64,000 nucleotides of DNA from Magnolia sinica (GCF_029962835.1 NC_080574.1:39313501-39377500); one strand, 5' to 3'. Counted from the stretch's first letter, positions 44,520 to 57,875 are shown. Program-made: numbers and translations. Notes: generated by a model from the sequence alone, not told the origin.

Positions 44520-46229
44520 TGTCACGCCTCGAACTCGGAAACTAGACTCACAGAATTCCCGATCACCGAATCCGGTGCCGACACCTCCGTAGTACCATTC
44601 TCAGATCCCCGCACCCATTCACCAGGTTAGATCCTGGAATACTACAAGGAGGATTTATAATCATCGACCGAGTCATAATGAGCATAACCAAAAGCATAAC
44701 CCACGAACAATAACCACAAAAACACCACCACAAAATCCACTATAATCAAAAACTTTTGAGTACAATGCGTTTGAAAGGGAAAATACAATGTAATGAAAGA
44801 AACAAAACTCCAGAAGCTCGGCTGCACGCTCCAACTATGGCTGCGACTGCGTCCTGGCGTCACCTACACGCATCAATCGTGCATAAGCTTATAGAAAGCT
44901 TAGAGGGTGGTGTAAGTATGTGCGCAATATAAGCGTGCTCAAAATGCAAGGTCAGAGTAATGCGGAATCATGGTGATGAGCACATGAATGCAATCAGCCA
45001 TACCAAGGCTATGCGGTGCAAGATATGAATGCTATCGGCCATAACACGGCCATGCGATGCGAGATGCAACTCAAGCATGCCAATCCTCAACATGTATCAG
45101 TACAGTTCTCATTCTGGATAATCACCGGGGTTCAATACACTCCAAATGGCACTGTCGCTCTCCTAGCCGCACAGTCCAAGTGAGCGTAAGAAACCTCACT
45201 ATCCGCCTGGCCAATAGTCTGCCAATACCTATCCGGCACGTCGATAGCGGACCCATTCACGAGCTGGTCAAACTCAGCCTAGTATTGCCCCCTACCCTCG
45301 GGCGAGTAAGGCCACACTCCTTTCCAACCGACCACGACACAGTGGGAGACGCGGCCTCCTGGTATTCGGCCCTCGTGCGCTCATATATCTACTCGGTCTC
45401 GACATTGGAGTCATCCTCTGGTACCATCGGGTTTAGGGATTTTCACCCAAGGACATCTATGGTGCCCATATGCTAGAACCAAACATTTTCGGTATCCAAC
45501 CCAGCCACCCACAATGTGTCTGTGGAGGCTATGGCCCTGATGTTGCTAGGGCATACAATAATCATGATCACACAGATGCAAGTGCATGAATCACACTACC
45601 AAACATGCAACAATCCCGCGCGTACCGAGCGCTCATGTGGGGCGACTCCGCCTATCAGGGAGCCCATAACGATCTGCCCGAAGGCATATGCTATGATCAG
45701 TCACTTCTCATATCAGGCATACATATGATGCGTATGATCATGAATTATGGATCTATGCTATACATGTTATGTGGTGATGGGCTCTGATCAAAATGAAGAT
45801 GGGCCTAGACGGCCTATATACTACAGGTATGGGCCTATTAATGGGCCTTAGGGAGAGTCGTAATGCGGACATTTAACCAACATTAACCTTACAATGTGGA
45901 CATCAAACCATCATTGCTCCCAAGGCACTGCCGCTATAAGGGTCAACACATAAATCATGGTATGGGCCTCATGTACATCCCATTGGGCCTCTAATACATC
46001 AAATGGGCCTCATGCATGGGTCTCGTATACATATATCAAGGTAGGCCTCAATGACGGGCCACAAATGCATCCACATGGGCCTAGTCACATGGGCCTTGCA
46101 TACATCACAATGGGCCTCATAAAATGGGCCTTAAATTATCTCCAAAATGGTTGGACAGTTGGATGAAACACATGCATCATGATGGAGCCCACTCTAATGG
46201 AGGGTATGGTTTACAACACATACATAAGT

Positions 46230-46640
46230 GGGTCCCATGTGGGGCCTACCATAATGTTTATTTCCCATCCAACCCATTGATAAGGTCATTCAGACCGGGG
46301 CCCACAGAAATGTTTATTTTCCAAGCAACCTAGGGCCCAACATAATGTTTATTTTCCAACCAACTGTTCATAAGGTCATGTGGACCAGGGTAGAGCCCAC
46401 TGTAATATTTATTTATCATCCAATCTATTCATAAGGTCACCTGGACCAGAGGAGGGCCCACTGGACTGGGGCCCACTGCACGTTTATTTACCATCCAACT
46501 GTTCACAAGGTCACGTGGACCAGGGTAGGGCCCACCGTGATAGTTATCTGTCACCCAATCTGTTTGTAAGGTCTCGTGGACCAGGCCCCACAGTAATGTT
46601 TATTTGCCATTTAACGTTGATGAGGCCACCCAAACCTAGG
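46230..46640 (+). repeat. Tandem units of about 60-65 bp with GGGCCCACxxTAATGTTTATT
   Basis: About six or seven units carrying AATGTTTATTTxCCATCCAA and TCATAAGGTCAcxTGGACCA, inside insertion 2. Confidence 0.75.
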
Positions 46641-47451
46641 GCCCACCGTGATGTGGTCCACAGATCCAGCTTGCCCATTAGGTGAGTCCCACCTGGCTGA
46701 CGGTACAGACCAAGTTTCAGTAACATCCAAAACTCGGGTAGGCCCCACCAAGTGATTTTATATGTTTTGGCATGTCTTCACATGATTTTGAATGGTGTGG
46801 CCCACATGAGTTCCATATAAATCTGATTTTTGGGATGGACGGCAGGTCCATGGGGACCCATCAAATGCACGGTGTTGATGGTCGAAACGTACCAAGGGGG
46901 GCCCACAGCTGGGGCCGTGAGCCCCAGCCCGTCCGTCCGTTAGCGGCCAGCGCGGGTGCTACCAGCGCCTGCTATCAGAGCAGCAGCAGCAGCAGCGCTG
47001 CTCGTGTTTTTTTTATTTTTACGTTTTCCTACGGATTTTAGTAGATGGGGCCCGCATCCGCAAGATCCACTCCAGCCATGGGTCCCTGTGGCTCGATACA
47101 AACCCATAGAGTCCAATGTTGGACTGTTTTTGATATATAGGAGCATCAGGGAGTAAATCGAAGGTAGGATCGCTGTTTCCTATGGTATGGCCCGCTTGAT
47201 TTTCAGATTGGTCCTAAATTTTAGCTCAATGGGTAAAATGATCTGGGCAACGGGATAGACGGCTAAGATTATATGTATACATCAAGGTGGGGCCTGCATG
47301 AGTGGCCCACCATTTCCTTCTCCCTTAGTAGCTCGTTAAGTCACTGGTCCCCATGTCAGCTTTACACTTCCTGTTTGCGCCGCTCCAGGGGACGCTGGAT
47401 GGCATACATAAACATGTTATTGTGGTGGGTCCCACGTAGATGTGGCCCACC

Positions 47452-47570
47452 AACACATATATATATATATATATAATATATACATAATACATATTATATT
47501 ATATTATATATATATATATATACATAATACATATTATATTATATATATTATATAAAATATAACATATATA
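47452..47570. repeat. TA-rich microsatellite
   Basis: TATATATA runs interrupted by ACATAATACATATTATATTA, repeated twice. Confidence 0.9.
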
Positions 47571-48474
47571 TAAACAAAAAGGATGCATTGGGCCCATCCA
47601 AACAGTGGATGGTGTGGATCATCACCTGTAATAGAGTGGGTCATACCGTCTGATGTAGATGGACGGGGTAGATGTAGCACATACTGGTGGGATCCACACC
47701 ATCACAACGAAAGAGAGAGAGAAATATACGGTGAGATAGAGAGGAGGAACCCCGCCACTATGGGCCCTCCATTGATACAACACATACATCAAAATGGGTC
47801 CCACAACAAGTGGGCCCTAAAGATCAAGATTTCAATGGTGGATCACCCACCTTTAAGCCTCCTCCTTGCTCCCTTAGACTCCAATGCTCCTTAGCTTGCC
47901 TTTTGATGGAGGTTGATGGACTTTTGATGGTGGGGATGAGAGATGAGAGGGTGGACCACACTTGGGAGGGAGAGGAAAGCTTGGACGTTTAGGGGGTTCT
48001 TAGTTGTTTGGAGAGATTTTCTTTTGGAGAAATGAGGGAGAGAGAGAAGATATGGATGGGTGAGGTGAGGTGATGGAGTGATGGGTATAATTAATGAAGC
48101 ATGGGTTGGTTTGAAAAGTGAGTAAAAGAGGGATGGGTGAAGAGAGAGAGAGTTGACTTTGTGAAGAAAGAGGGATGGGTTGTTGTACTTGAGGTAAGGC
48201 TTGCATTAATGGTTGATTGATGTGACTAATTGTAGAGATTCTCTCAAAATCCGTAACGTGCGGTGTTTCTTCAGAATAAACGCAGATCGACATCTTCTGC
48301 TAGGATCGCAAGTCACGCGTTGGAACGCGGCGAAGCGTTCGCCAAGACATAGGTTTCGGATCGAGCCGACGCGAGTGTGGGACTGTTAGATCGCACGAAA
48401 CGTCGATACGTCGAAGGTTGCCAAACGCACCAGAAGGACCGACGATGGCAGCACTAGGACAGTCTTAGCGTACC

Positions 48475-50550
48475 ATGCGACCACGGTGTCCCATACCACC
48501 ATACCCGGCTCATAAGTCTTAGCGGATCGAGGTACTAAGGTTTAAAAGGATTTTCACTGGTGAGTTTGGTACTTTAGATTCAAGCAGTAGCGTTTATACA
48601 TGGTGAACATACATCGGGTCAATCGGGTTACTTGACGAGCTCGACTGGTATGAGCGCACATTGAGTTGATCGACATGAAGTGCGTAAACACTCCGTGTGG
48701 CCTAACCACTGCCGACATCCCAAGTACAGCTCGGATTCATCGATCACGTCCTATGTGGCGAGACAACCTCAACCTCGTCACCTTATCAGAACCTGTTACC
48801 GATTGCCTGGACTATTTCGTAGTCCCAAACACATTCAATTATAACAGATAATCATACAAGCTTATCAGAATAGTAATGGATCAACAATTCCAATCTTACA
48901 AGCATGTGAGCATTTGATGGATTTCAACTTAAACATGAATTCACACATGTGCAGTCCCTAAGTAAAACAGACAAAGAATATAAGTTGCATGGAGGAAATC
49001 ATACACATCGTTAAGGTAGTTGAGAATCTCTTCTCAATGCCCATATAAAGTACAATATATTACACACTTGTTCATTCAGACATTTCTACAAACACTTAGA
49101 CTACATATTCCAACATACATGACGTATGTTGGTGATAGCACGTCTTAGGGCAAATCCTTTCACCAAGGAGTTGTTACACATACAACTAGCATAACCACAC
49201 GACAATTAATCATGGCAAACACACGTTCAAATTCCATACGTATACGACCCTTTCTACAAATACATGGAATACCCTAAACTCCATATAGTTCATATATATC
49301 TGAAATGTGAAACAAACATCGCATTTGGTATGTGAAATAGCACCCACATCAGTAATAAATCATTAACCGACATTGAAAGCCTTGAAGACCATAACATATA
49401 TGTTTATAGTCCGCACCTTTCGCTGGTAGACTCGTAACGAACTCAGTTTTAAAGCTAAGTCTTTGTCTACGGCAGATTGACAACCTATAATATAAATTAG
49501 GTTAACTATTTCATAACTTACACTATCTGAAATCCTAAAACAGATGAGGGTTAAGTTTTCTTACCCAAGTACGTTGTCAAAAATGTCGGATTTGTGATAC
49601 AGAGGGGGTGGCTAAGTGCGTGGAGTAATGGGATCGAATCCTAGGAAGAACTTCCAACTCTCTCTCTCTCTCACTTTCTCTTTTTTTCCTTTCCTTTTCC
49701 TCTTCTCTCTCTCCTGGGGTTTTAGAATTCGTATGGGGTAAGAAGGTGAGGGTTTAAGGTCCTTATATAGGCCCAGGTTTGATGGAAATGGCCCTATGGC
49801 CAAGGTATACGTAGGTTATATCCAAATATGGACTGTTCCAGCCCAACGGGGCACTTCTGGTGGCCTATTTTCCACGTGCGGTTGGACCTAAGGTCCCTAA
49901 CCATGGATCTAGCTCAGGCTGAGTTTTCGTTCCGATCGAATTTACAGATTAGCCGTGGTGGACCAGTTTCAGTTTAACGGTCACGGCCACTCGATCAGGG
50001 TCACAAGTACACCGACATGTGTGGGACATTTCTCCTGATCCAAGGGTGTATTTGGGTCTGATTCTGACGGCCTGAATCTTTATATTTGGCCCGCAAGCGA
50101 CGCGACTCAGATTACTTAAATTTAAAATTTTATTTCTAAATATTTTCACGTTTCTCACACTCTTCGCTCCGGGCTTAAGTTGTGTATTTTTAGACACAAT
50201 TAAGACTTGATTTCCGAGGCGGTTGTTAAGTCTAGTCATGCGGTCATAACTGTTTAATTTTGCTGTCATCGGACCTTCGACGTGCGATCTAGGTCTGATA
50301 CGGAGTTTCGGTGTACTCCCGAGAGCAACTGGGTTTAAGGACGGATTCTAGATTTCAGGGTAACGTAGCGTCAATGATACTGCACGGTTTGGGTCTTGCA
50401 GATCATATTTAAAGTGATTAGTGCTAATTTCATAAGCACTCTAGTTTAGCACTTGCTAATCTTAACCTAATTTCTAAAGGATTTGGTCCTGGGTGATTTC
50501 TGCCTGAGGTGGTACTTGGGTCCTTGTACGGATTTTTCCAAGATGTTACA
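48475..50550 (-). repeat. 3' LTR of the gypsy fossil, inner piece
   Basis: Matches 59,775-61,654 of the 5' LTR (for example GGTGAACATACATCGGGTCA, TACTTGACGAGCTCGACT) and adds the last about 165 bp, missing from the 5' copy, ending AGATGTTACA next to the polypurine tract. CT-rich text near 49,660 is shared with 60,930. Confidence 0.88.
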
Positions 50551-50567
50551 ATCTACCCTCCTTAAAG
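50551..50567 (-). promoter_or_regulatory. Polypurine tract of the gypsy fossil
   Basis: On the minus strand CTTTAAGGAGGGTAGAT stands directly before TGTAACATC, the start of the 3' LTR. Confidence 0.8.
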
Positions 50568-50599
50568 AAAAATTTTGTCCTCGAAATTAGTACCTTTTC

Positions 50600-50911
50600 G
50601 TACTCCTCGAGAATTTGAGGGTAGTTCTTTCGAACCTCGGCTTCTGTCTCCCAAGTAGCCTCTTCTTCCGTGTGATGCGTTCACAGCACTTTCACAAGTG
50701 GAATAACCTTGCTACGCAGTACCTGCTCCTTCCTGTCTAGGATACGCGTCCGTCGCAGTATATAAGTAGCGTCCTCGCTCAACTGCACCTGCTCCCATTT
50801 GATAATGTGGGAAGGATTGGGAATGTATTTCTTCAGCATAGAAACATGAAATACGTTATGCATACCTGCAAGTGGTGTGGGCAACGCAAGGCGGTATGCC
50901 ACTGTCCCCAC
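50600..50911 (-). pseudogene. Gypsy fossil: C-terminal integrase tail and chromodomain-type region
   Basis: Contains YRLALPTPLAGMHNVFHVSM, LKKYIPNPSHI and ILDRKEQVLRSKVIPLVKVL, the stretch that leads into the chromodomain of Tekay-type chromoviruses. In the family this domain guides insertion to marked chromatin. Fossil. Confidence 0.8.
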
Positions 50912-50941
50912 TGGATCAAGTATCTAGAATGGGCTAATGAA

Positions 50942-51778
50942 TCAAGGCGTAAGCTTCCCCTTCTTACCAAACCGAAGAACTCCCTTCATAGGGGAAACCC
51001 TGAGGAACACATGGTCTCCGACCTCGAACTCTAGTGGTCGCCGCCTCATATCGGTGTAGCTCTTTTGTCTGTTCTGCACTGTCAGAAGTCGGCGCCTAAT
51101 GATGTCGACTTTCTCTGAAGTCGCCTGAACTAACTCCGGGCCAATCAAGCTCTTCTCGCTAACCTTTGCCCAGCAATGCGGTGCCCTACACGGACGCCCA
51201 TACAGTGCCTCGTAAGGAGCCATGCTGATACTTGCCTGGAAGCTGTTATTATAGGCGAACTCTGCATAAGGAAGACAGTCATCCCAACTGTCCTTGAAAT
51301 CCAGCACACAGGCTTGCAGCATATCCTCCAGAATCTGATTCACCTGTTCCGTCTGCCCGTCAGTCTGTGGGTGGAACGCGGTACTGAACTTCAACTTCAC
51401 ACCCATCACTTCATGGATGCGAGTCCAGAAGATAGATGTAAATCGTGTGTCTCGGTCCGACACGATCTCCAAAGGAACCTCATGCAGACGTATGATTTCC
51501 TTGATGTACAACCTGGCCAACTCGTTTGTAGAGTTCGAAACTCTGATAGGGAGGAAATGAGCCGATTTCGTCAACCGGTCCATGATCACCCAAATGCAAT
51601 TATAACTCTTCCTCGTCTTCGGTAGACCTGAAATGAAATCCATAGAGATGAAGTCCCACTTCCATTCTACTATGGGCATAGGCTGAAGCAAACCAGAAGG
51701 TCGGCGATGCTCTGCCTTGACCTGCTGGCACGTGAGACAACAGGATAATGTGCTACGTGAGCCTTCATATTGTCCCAT
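50942..51778 (-). pseudogene. Gypsy fossil: integrase core
   Basis: Best-preserved piece. It shows SCCLTCQQVKAEHRRPSGLL, then the core with WDFISMDFISGLP, IWVIMDRLTKSAHFLP, IVSDRDTRFTS and FHPQTDGQTEQVNQ, then a YNNSF and GRPCR stretch and the GDHVFLRVSPMKG tail. These match the DDE-type integrase of gypsy elements. Fossil. Confidence 0.9.
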
Positions 51779-52570
51779 TAGTATGACCTCTTTATGTCAC
51801 GATATATCTTCATACTGCCTGGATGCATAGCCATCCTAGAATCGTAAACGGCCTCAAGAACTTCTTTCCTCAAGTCAGGGAGGTTCGGGATGCATAAGCG
51901 GCCACGGTAACGTAAGCCCCCGTCCATACCAATGCTCCACTCTAAATCCTCATTTGCACTAACCTGCCCTTTCATCTTCTCCAATAGCTCATCGTCTGCC
52001 TGAGCCGCGATGATCCTGTCATCAATGCGGGGCTGTACTCGAATATGTGCGATGCCCTCATACGGCTCCTCCACCATGAGTTTCTGTTCAAAGTCTCGCA
52101 CAAACTCTACCATGTCCCACTCTGCTATCATCATTGGAGCTGCAAATGCCAACGCCTTCTTACGGCTCAGTGCGTCTGCTACAAGGTTGGCCTTACTGGG
52201 ATGGTAAGAAACCTCGAACTTGAAGTCCTTTAAGGTCTCCATCCATCGTCGTTACCTCATATTCAGGTCTCGCTGAGTGAATATGTATCTGAGGCTCTTA
52301 TGGTCGTAAAAGAGCTCGAACTCCTCTCCGTAGAGGTAATGCCTCCAGATCTTTAAGGCAAAGATGATGACAGCTAACTCCATGTCGTGCGTAGGGTAGT
52401 TCTCCTCGTGTTTCCTTAACTGTCAATAACCCTGTCCTTCTGCATCAAAACACCGCCCAAACCGACGCGAGACACGTCCGTGTATATCATATACTTGACA
52501 CATTGCTCTGGCAATACTAGTACAGGGGCGGACTTTAACTTGTCCTTCAGCTCCTAAAAACTGCTTCCGC
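51779..52570 (-). pseudogene. Gypsy fossil: RNase H and integrase zinc-binding region
   Basis: The minus strand shows [20 protein letters not shown], then METLKDFKFEVSYHPSKANL, then VADALSRK, the usual end of gypsy RNase H, followed by a linker and a zinc-binding MHPGSMKIYRDIK stretch. Fossil. Confidence 0.85.
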
Positions 52571-53270
52571 CTTTTCATTCCAGGCGAACTTCAGATCCTT
52601 TCGTGTCAATTGAGACAAAGATCTAGCTATCTTTGAGAAATCCCAATGAATCCGATAGTAACCCGAACCAAGAAACTCCTCACCTAAGAATCGAACCGGG
52701 CTTCCCCGAATGCTACCTTAGCAAGGTCCATAGCTATCCCTTCCTTGGACACCACATGTCCCAGAACTTGACTTCTTCTTTCCAAAAGTCACATTTCTTA
52801 TTCTATGCGAACAATTGGTTCTTCTTTAGAGTATCCAAGACTACTCGCAGTGTTCCTCATGCTCTTCCCAACTCTTAGAGTATATCGATATCATCAAAAA
52901 CATGATTCGATGACATCAAAGTTCAAATACCCTGTTCATTAAGTCCATGAACATAGTAGGTGCATGCGAACAACATCACGAGAAACTCATAGTGCCAAAA
53001 TTGGTCCCAAGGTCTCTTTCCATCCTCATCCTGAGCGCAATCGATGATACCCTGAGATCGATCTTAAAAATATTGCCCCTTTCAACGATCGAAAAGATCA
53101 TCTATCCCGGGCAAATGATACTTGTTCTTTACCATCACTTGGTTTAACCTGCGATAATATCACAGTGACCTATCCTTCTTCTTTACAAACAACACGGGCG
53201 CTCCCCAAGAAGACAGGTCATATAAAGCCTACATCCAATAGATCATCGATTTGTTTCCTGCTCCTCCATC
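52571..53270 (-). pseudogene. Gypsy fossil: reverse transcriptase region (heavily decayed)
   Basis: Lies between protease and RNase H as expected. Scattered blocks of the gypsy reverse transcriptase can be recognised in several short pieces only, so the call rests on position as much as on motifs. Fossil. Confidence 0.65.
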
Positions 53271-53780
53271 TCACACGAAGCCATGCGATAGGTCAGATAC
53301 TGGTGTCATACTAGGCACTAGGTCGATGGTAAAATCAATTTTGATCGAGGGGTAGTCCGGGTATCTTCGAACATTCAGAACTCTTGGACCACAGTGTCCC
53401 AAGTCCGACCATGAACATCCTCCGATGGAAGCATAACAATCAATGTGATAGGGCCAACTGACCTGCACTGGGAATGTAAAGGTCGTGCCCTCTGGTCCAT
53501 AGGTTGTCACCACTCTAGTATCGTAGTCGATCTCTGCCTTTACCTCTGTGAGCCAATCCATACCGAGAATGACATCATAATAATGTAATGGGGTAACAAT
53601 TAAGTCGAGGAGCATTATCCCACTCCCTACATCTATCGAACACCCCTTACAGATCTTGGTAGTGTCCGAGAAAGTCCCTGTGGCAGTAAGGATTCTCACC
53701 CCAACCATACGACTAGTTTCCAACCCCAGCCGCTTGACTGCTACGCATGATATGATAGAGACAGTGGACCCGGTATCCAC
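53271..53780 (-). pseudogene. Gypsy fossil: protease region
   Basis: MDTGSTVSIISC near the start carries the aspartic protease DTG motif, followed by a VILGMDWL block that ends the retropepsin fold in gypsy elements. Fossil. Confidence 0.88.
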
Positions 53781-54499
53781 TAATAAAAAGACTGAAGTAC
53801 CTTGGAGTGTGCCGTAACATCAAAAGCTATAGGTGGCGTAGGTGCTGCCTCTGATGCTTCAGCTGTAAGTGAGTGCACTCAAGCCTGCTGAAAACAGTTG
53901 GGCTGAGGTAGCATAGGCCGTTGAGGTGGCCTAGATCTAGGTGCGGGTGATCGGAATGATGGATGAGCTGGTGCCAAGCGTAGAGGTGGTGCTGATATAA
54001 CCTAGAAAGCTGGCGGTTGATTCTCTGGGGCGGTGAGAAGCCGCTATCCCTCATCCTGGTGAAGCAGTTCACCTCCGTGTGGCCAGGCCTCTTGCAGTAG
54101 GCACACCACACATCAGGTCACCTCACTGGGGCAGGTGAAGCCATCAGCCTCGGCGGTGAGTCTGCGCGTGGCCTCTTGCCGAGGAACGGTCTGCTCGGAA
54201 GATCTGGTCGCGGCCTAGGAGCCATAGGTGCTCGCATACAGGACTGCCTGTCCCTGTCTTGCTCAGCTCGCATAAACATTCTCACTAGCTCAGCATAACT
54301 GGGTACACTAGCGCATCACATCTTCGAGCGAATATCGGGTCGTAAGCCCTCAGAAAAACGCTGTATACGCATCGACTCATCTGCTAGAATCAACTGGGTG
54401 TACCTGCCCAACTCCGTAAATTTGTTCTCATACTCTGCCACTGTCATCCCTCCCTGTCGAAGGCGAATGAACTCTCTCCTTCTCGTAGCAATAGGTGAT
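53781..54499 (-). pseudogene. Gypsy fossil: gag C-terminal part with zinc knuckle
   Basis: Shows RRKEFIRLRQGGMTVAEYE, the hallmark of the Retrotrans_gag domain, an RMFMRAEQDRDRQ-type linker and a CCHC knuckle (CAYCKRPGHTEVNC). The N-terminal half of this gag is not seen next to it. Fossil. Confidence 0.82.
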
Positions 54500-56935
54500 G
54501 GGAATTCTGATTATCGATTAATTTCGATTGTCGCAACTGATTTTCGATTCCGATTGACGAGACTGATTTGTCGATTTTGATTATCGATCGATTTCGATTG
54601 TCATGACCGATTGTCGATTGACGTGACCAATTTGTCGATTCTGACTATCGATCAATCCCAATTGTCGTGACCGATTGCTAGTTTTGATTGACGTGACCGA
54701 TTTACCAATTTTGATTATCGATTGATTCTGATTGTTGTGACTGAATGCTGATTCCTATTGATGTGACCGATTTGTTGATTTGGATTATCGATCGATTCTG
54801 ATTGTCGTGACCGATTGCCGAATCTGATTGACGTGACTGATTTATCGGTTCTGATCGATTGCGATTGTCATGACTGATTGCTGATTCCGATTGACGTGAC
54901 CGATTTGCCGATTTGTCGAGGCCGATCGTATTGATCGATTCCGATTGTCGAGGCCAAGTATCGATTCTGATTTGTCGAGGCCGATTGTATAGGTCGATTT
55001 CGATTGTTGAGGCCGATTTCGATGGCCGAGGCCGATTGTCGAGACCTATATGAGGCTCATCGTGATGTGTATTAGGCCCTTGTGTGAGGCCATGGGTCCA
55101 CTATATGTTAGGCTCTATGTGGGTCATTCCTTGGGGGCAATGTTGGTTAAATGTCCACATTGTCGGAGCCGATTGTTGATGCCTGTTATTGATACCGATT
55201 ATGAGTATGTGACAGCATAGCATCATGATACATGCACATACGCATCATCTGCATGTTTGTTGTGAGTTATGATTGACCATTGCATATGCCATAGTGCCGG
55301 TTGTTTATGGGACTCCCTGATAGGTGGAGTTGCCCCACATGAGCGTGCGGTATGCGTAAGTTTAATGCATGACTGGATGGTATAACTCATACATATCGCA
55401 TTTTGTGACATGACCACCGTACGCCTTAGCGACATCAGGACTGTAGCCTCCACAGGTATTTTGTGGATGGCCAGATGGGACACCGAAAATCTGTTCTATA
55501 TGGGGTGATATGGATATCCTTGGGTGAAAGTCCCTAAACCCTCTTGGTTCTAGAGGTTGCTCCAACATCTAGATCGAGTGGATGCATGAGCGCATGAGGG
55601 CCGTATACCGTTAGGCCGCGTCTCCCACTGTCTCGTGGTTTGTTGGAAGGGAGTACGGCCTTACCTGCCCGAGAGGAGGGGGCAATACTAAGCTGAGTCT
55701 GACCAGCTCGAGGAATGGGTCCGCTATCGACGAGCTGGGCCCGATATTGGCAGGCGGATAGTGATGTCTCTTCTACTCGCCTTGTTGCGCTTGATGGGGC
55801 GACAATCTGGTTTGGAGTGTAATAGACCCCGGTGATTTCTCAGAGAGGAACAATACTGATATGTGGACTTATTGAGCAGGCGTTACATACTCATTCATTC
55901 ATTCATTCACTATCCACTCGGGCTGGTGGTGCGCAACTATTTGTTACGTGTACATTCGCATGACTAGGATTTCGGTTGGGTGCGCGACTAACCTGAGATC
56001 AGGAGTTTACCACATTGAGTCTGACTATCCAAATTTAAGTATGGGACTAGTTTGGATAGAAGTCCCTTGTGATGGACCCCATGACCTGCGATATTACGTA
56101 CTATCATCCCGACTTCACACTCCAGCATGGTTATTCCATTCGCACCACATATCGCATTACATCTGCCGCATACGACATTTCGGGTTACTATGTTTATGCA
56201 TTTATATGACCTAGATACAATTGACGGTATTCGTGGACTCATCAGGATTTGTATATTGCATTGCATCAGCGGCATCTGATATTTGGCTTGTTGTCTCCGC
56301 ATTGCATAGTTGATCTACATTGCTTCATCAGTATATGATATTATTTTTATTATATTTCTGCGTCGCATAGCCTGGATAAGACTGATGGTATTTATGGGCC
56401 TATCAGTATATTTTTATATTACTATAATTTCGTATGATTTATGATCTTGCTAGTGTTTCTGATATTGTATGATTATGCGTTTATTAGTATTTCCGCTTAC
56501 TCTGATTATTCTGATATTGCTTACTTGGCACTTACCTTATACACACACTTTCACCACCCACTAAGCTTTCTATAAGCTTATGCACGATAGATGCGTGCAG
56601 GTGATTTTAGGTTGCAGCAGCATTGAGCCTGGAGCGTGCGGTGGTCGTCTGGAGCTTTGATTTATTTTATATATGTATTTCCCTTTCAGTATTGTACTCA
56701 AACGATTATATTAGTGGATATGTGATGATGATGTTGCCTTTGTGATTTGAGTAATCTTGTGGTTATGCTTATTATGAGATAAATTTATGTTGGAAAATCC
56801 TCCTTGTAGGATCCCAGGATCGAAATCTGGCGTATATATGCTGGGAGCCGAGAATGGGGTACTACGGAGGCTATTAGCACCGGATTCGGCGATCGGAAAT
56901 TTTGTGAGCCCGATTTCCAAGTTTGAGGCATGACA
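54500..56935 (-). mobile_element. Very long LTR-like element, partial copy 3
   Basis: Shares the block at 42,560-44,420 in the same orientation (for example TGACAGCATAGCATCATGAT, GCGCACAACTATTTGTTACG-type phrases) and ends TTTGAGGCATGACA at 56,935, the same terminus as insertion 1. It stops inside its CGATT array, so about half of the element is absent. It lies within the gag region of the gypsy fossil. Confidence 0.75.
54505..55020. repeat. CGATT-type tandem array (copy 3)
   Basis: Units like GATTATCGATCGATTTCGAT and CGTGACCGATTTGTCGATT, about 40-45 bp, more diverged than those at 41,335-42,130. Confidence 0.88.
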
Positions 56936-57875
56936 CTTCCGCCCCAAGTCTATAGCCAAACTCACGTGTAATCTTGCATATGAGTCGGCCAAATGGAAGT
57001 GAATCAGATGCTTTAGTGGAGCGTACGGTAAAAACTATCTGTTGCAGAAAATTCGTAGGCACGCACAACTTCTCTCCCTGCCCCACTTGGTATAGGAAAT
57101 CCACCATCAGACGGGTGCACTCGTTGCGGTTGCTCCACCTAGGGTACACGTTGTACGTGAAGATGTGGTGGAGCAGGCGGAAGTCATCAGTCATGTTAAT
57201 TGCTAAGAGACTGTTGTTCGGATTCTAGCGAGCCAGTTGTCCACAAAGGAATCATGTGCGGCGGTCCCTTTCACGTGTGCTCCTTAAATTCTTCTCGCTT
57301 GCATGCACTTCGCCAAGTGGCATTTTCATAAGCTGAGCTATCAACCCAGCATCAATTGTGGCCTCCCGATCTCTACCAACAGGGATCTTAAACTGCAAGG
57401 GCTCCAACGTAGGCTCTCAAATATGGGCGTAGAAGGCTCAGACTGTGCCCACATTTGCACGGTACTCACCCTCGAACACAGGACTCCACCCAGCCTCAAC
57501 CAGGCGGTCCATCACCAGATATTGCCCGAAGAGCTTCTCATCCACATGAGCTTTAAAGAGAACCCTGTGACTCTAAAATCTCCTATGAGACATATCCATC
57601 AGGAGGGTCCTTTCGAGGGGAGCCTGGGGATCAAGCTCCCGCTTCGTCCGTATCTCCGATCAACATTAGCACTTGTAGCGGTGCCTCTAGGCCTCCTTGA
57701 ACGAGTAGGGCGACTAGGCCCGACCTCATCCGTAGGCATCCTCTTCTTCCCCATGAGAGAAAGAAGCGTGGAAACTGAGAAAATGGTCGTCACAAACTCG
57801 AACAAGGCCATGGAAAAGAGAAGATAGGTGGAAAAAGGAGGGGTTGTTGAACTTGAAGGTATGTGGGACACAAAT
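56936..57875 (-). pseudogene. Gypsy fossil: first coding region, putative plant transposon domain
   Basis: The minus strand starts with a basic leader (MGKKRMPTDEVGPSRPTRSR). It later shows VDEKLFGQYLVMERLVEAGW and FRLLHHIFTYNVYPRWSNRN followed by a hydrophobic LMVDFLY stretch. From memory this fits the Pfam family called putative plant transposon protein (Transposase_32). It sits between the leader and the gag part of the gypsy fossil, separated from gag by copy 3. Whether it belongs to the gypsy element or to another element captured by it is unclear. Broken; treated as a fossil. Confidence 0.55.

Larger units (their letters stand above)
44520..48474 (+). mobile_element. Very long LTR-like element, insertion 2 (inverse orientation)
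   Basis: Begins TGTCACGCCTCGAACTCGG and follows insertion 1 in mirrored order: unique block, GGGCCTCAT-type repeats (45,960-46,180), 60-bp GGGCCCAC units (46,230-46,640), the GTCC region, the block at 47,690-47,850 that mirrors 39,240-39,400, and the CT-rich block that mirrors 38,900-39,130. It lacks the CGATT array and has a TA-rich microsatellite (47,452-47,570). Its right edge (about 48,474, ACAGTCTTAGCG) resembles the outer end of insertion 1. No coding domain. Confidence 0.65.
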
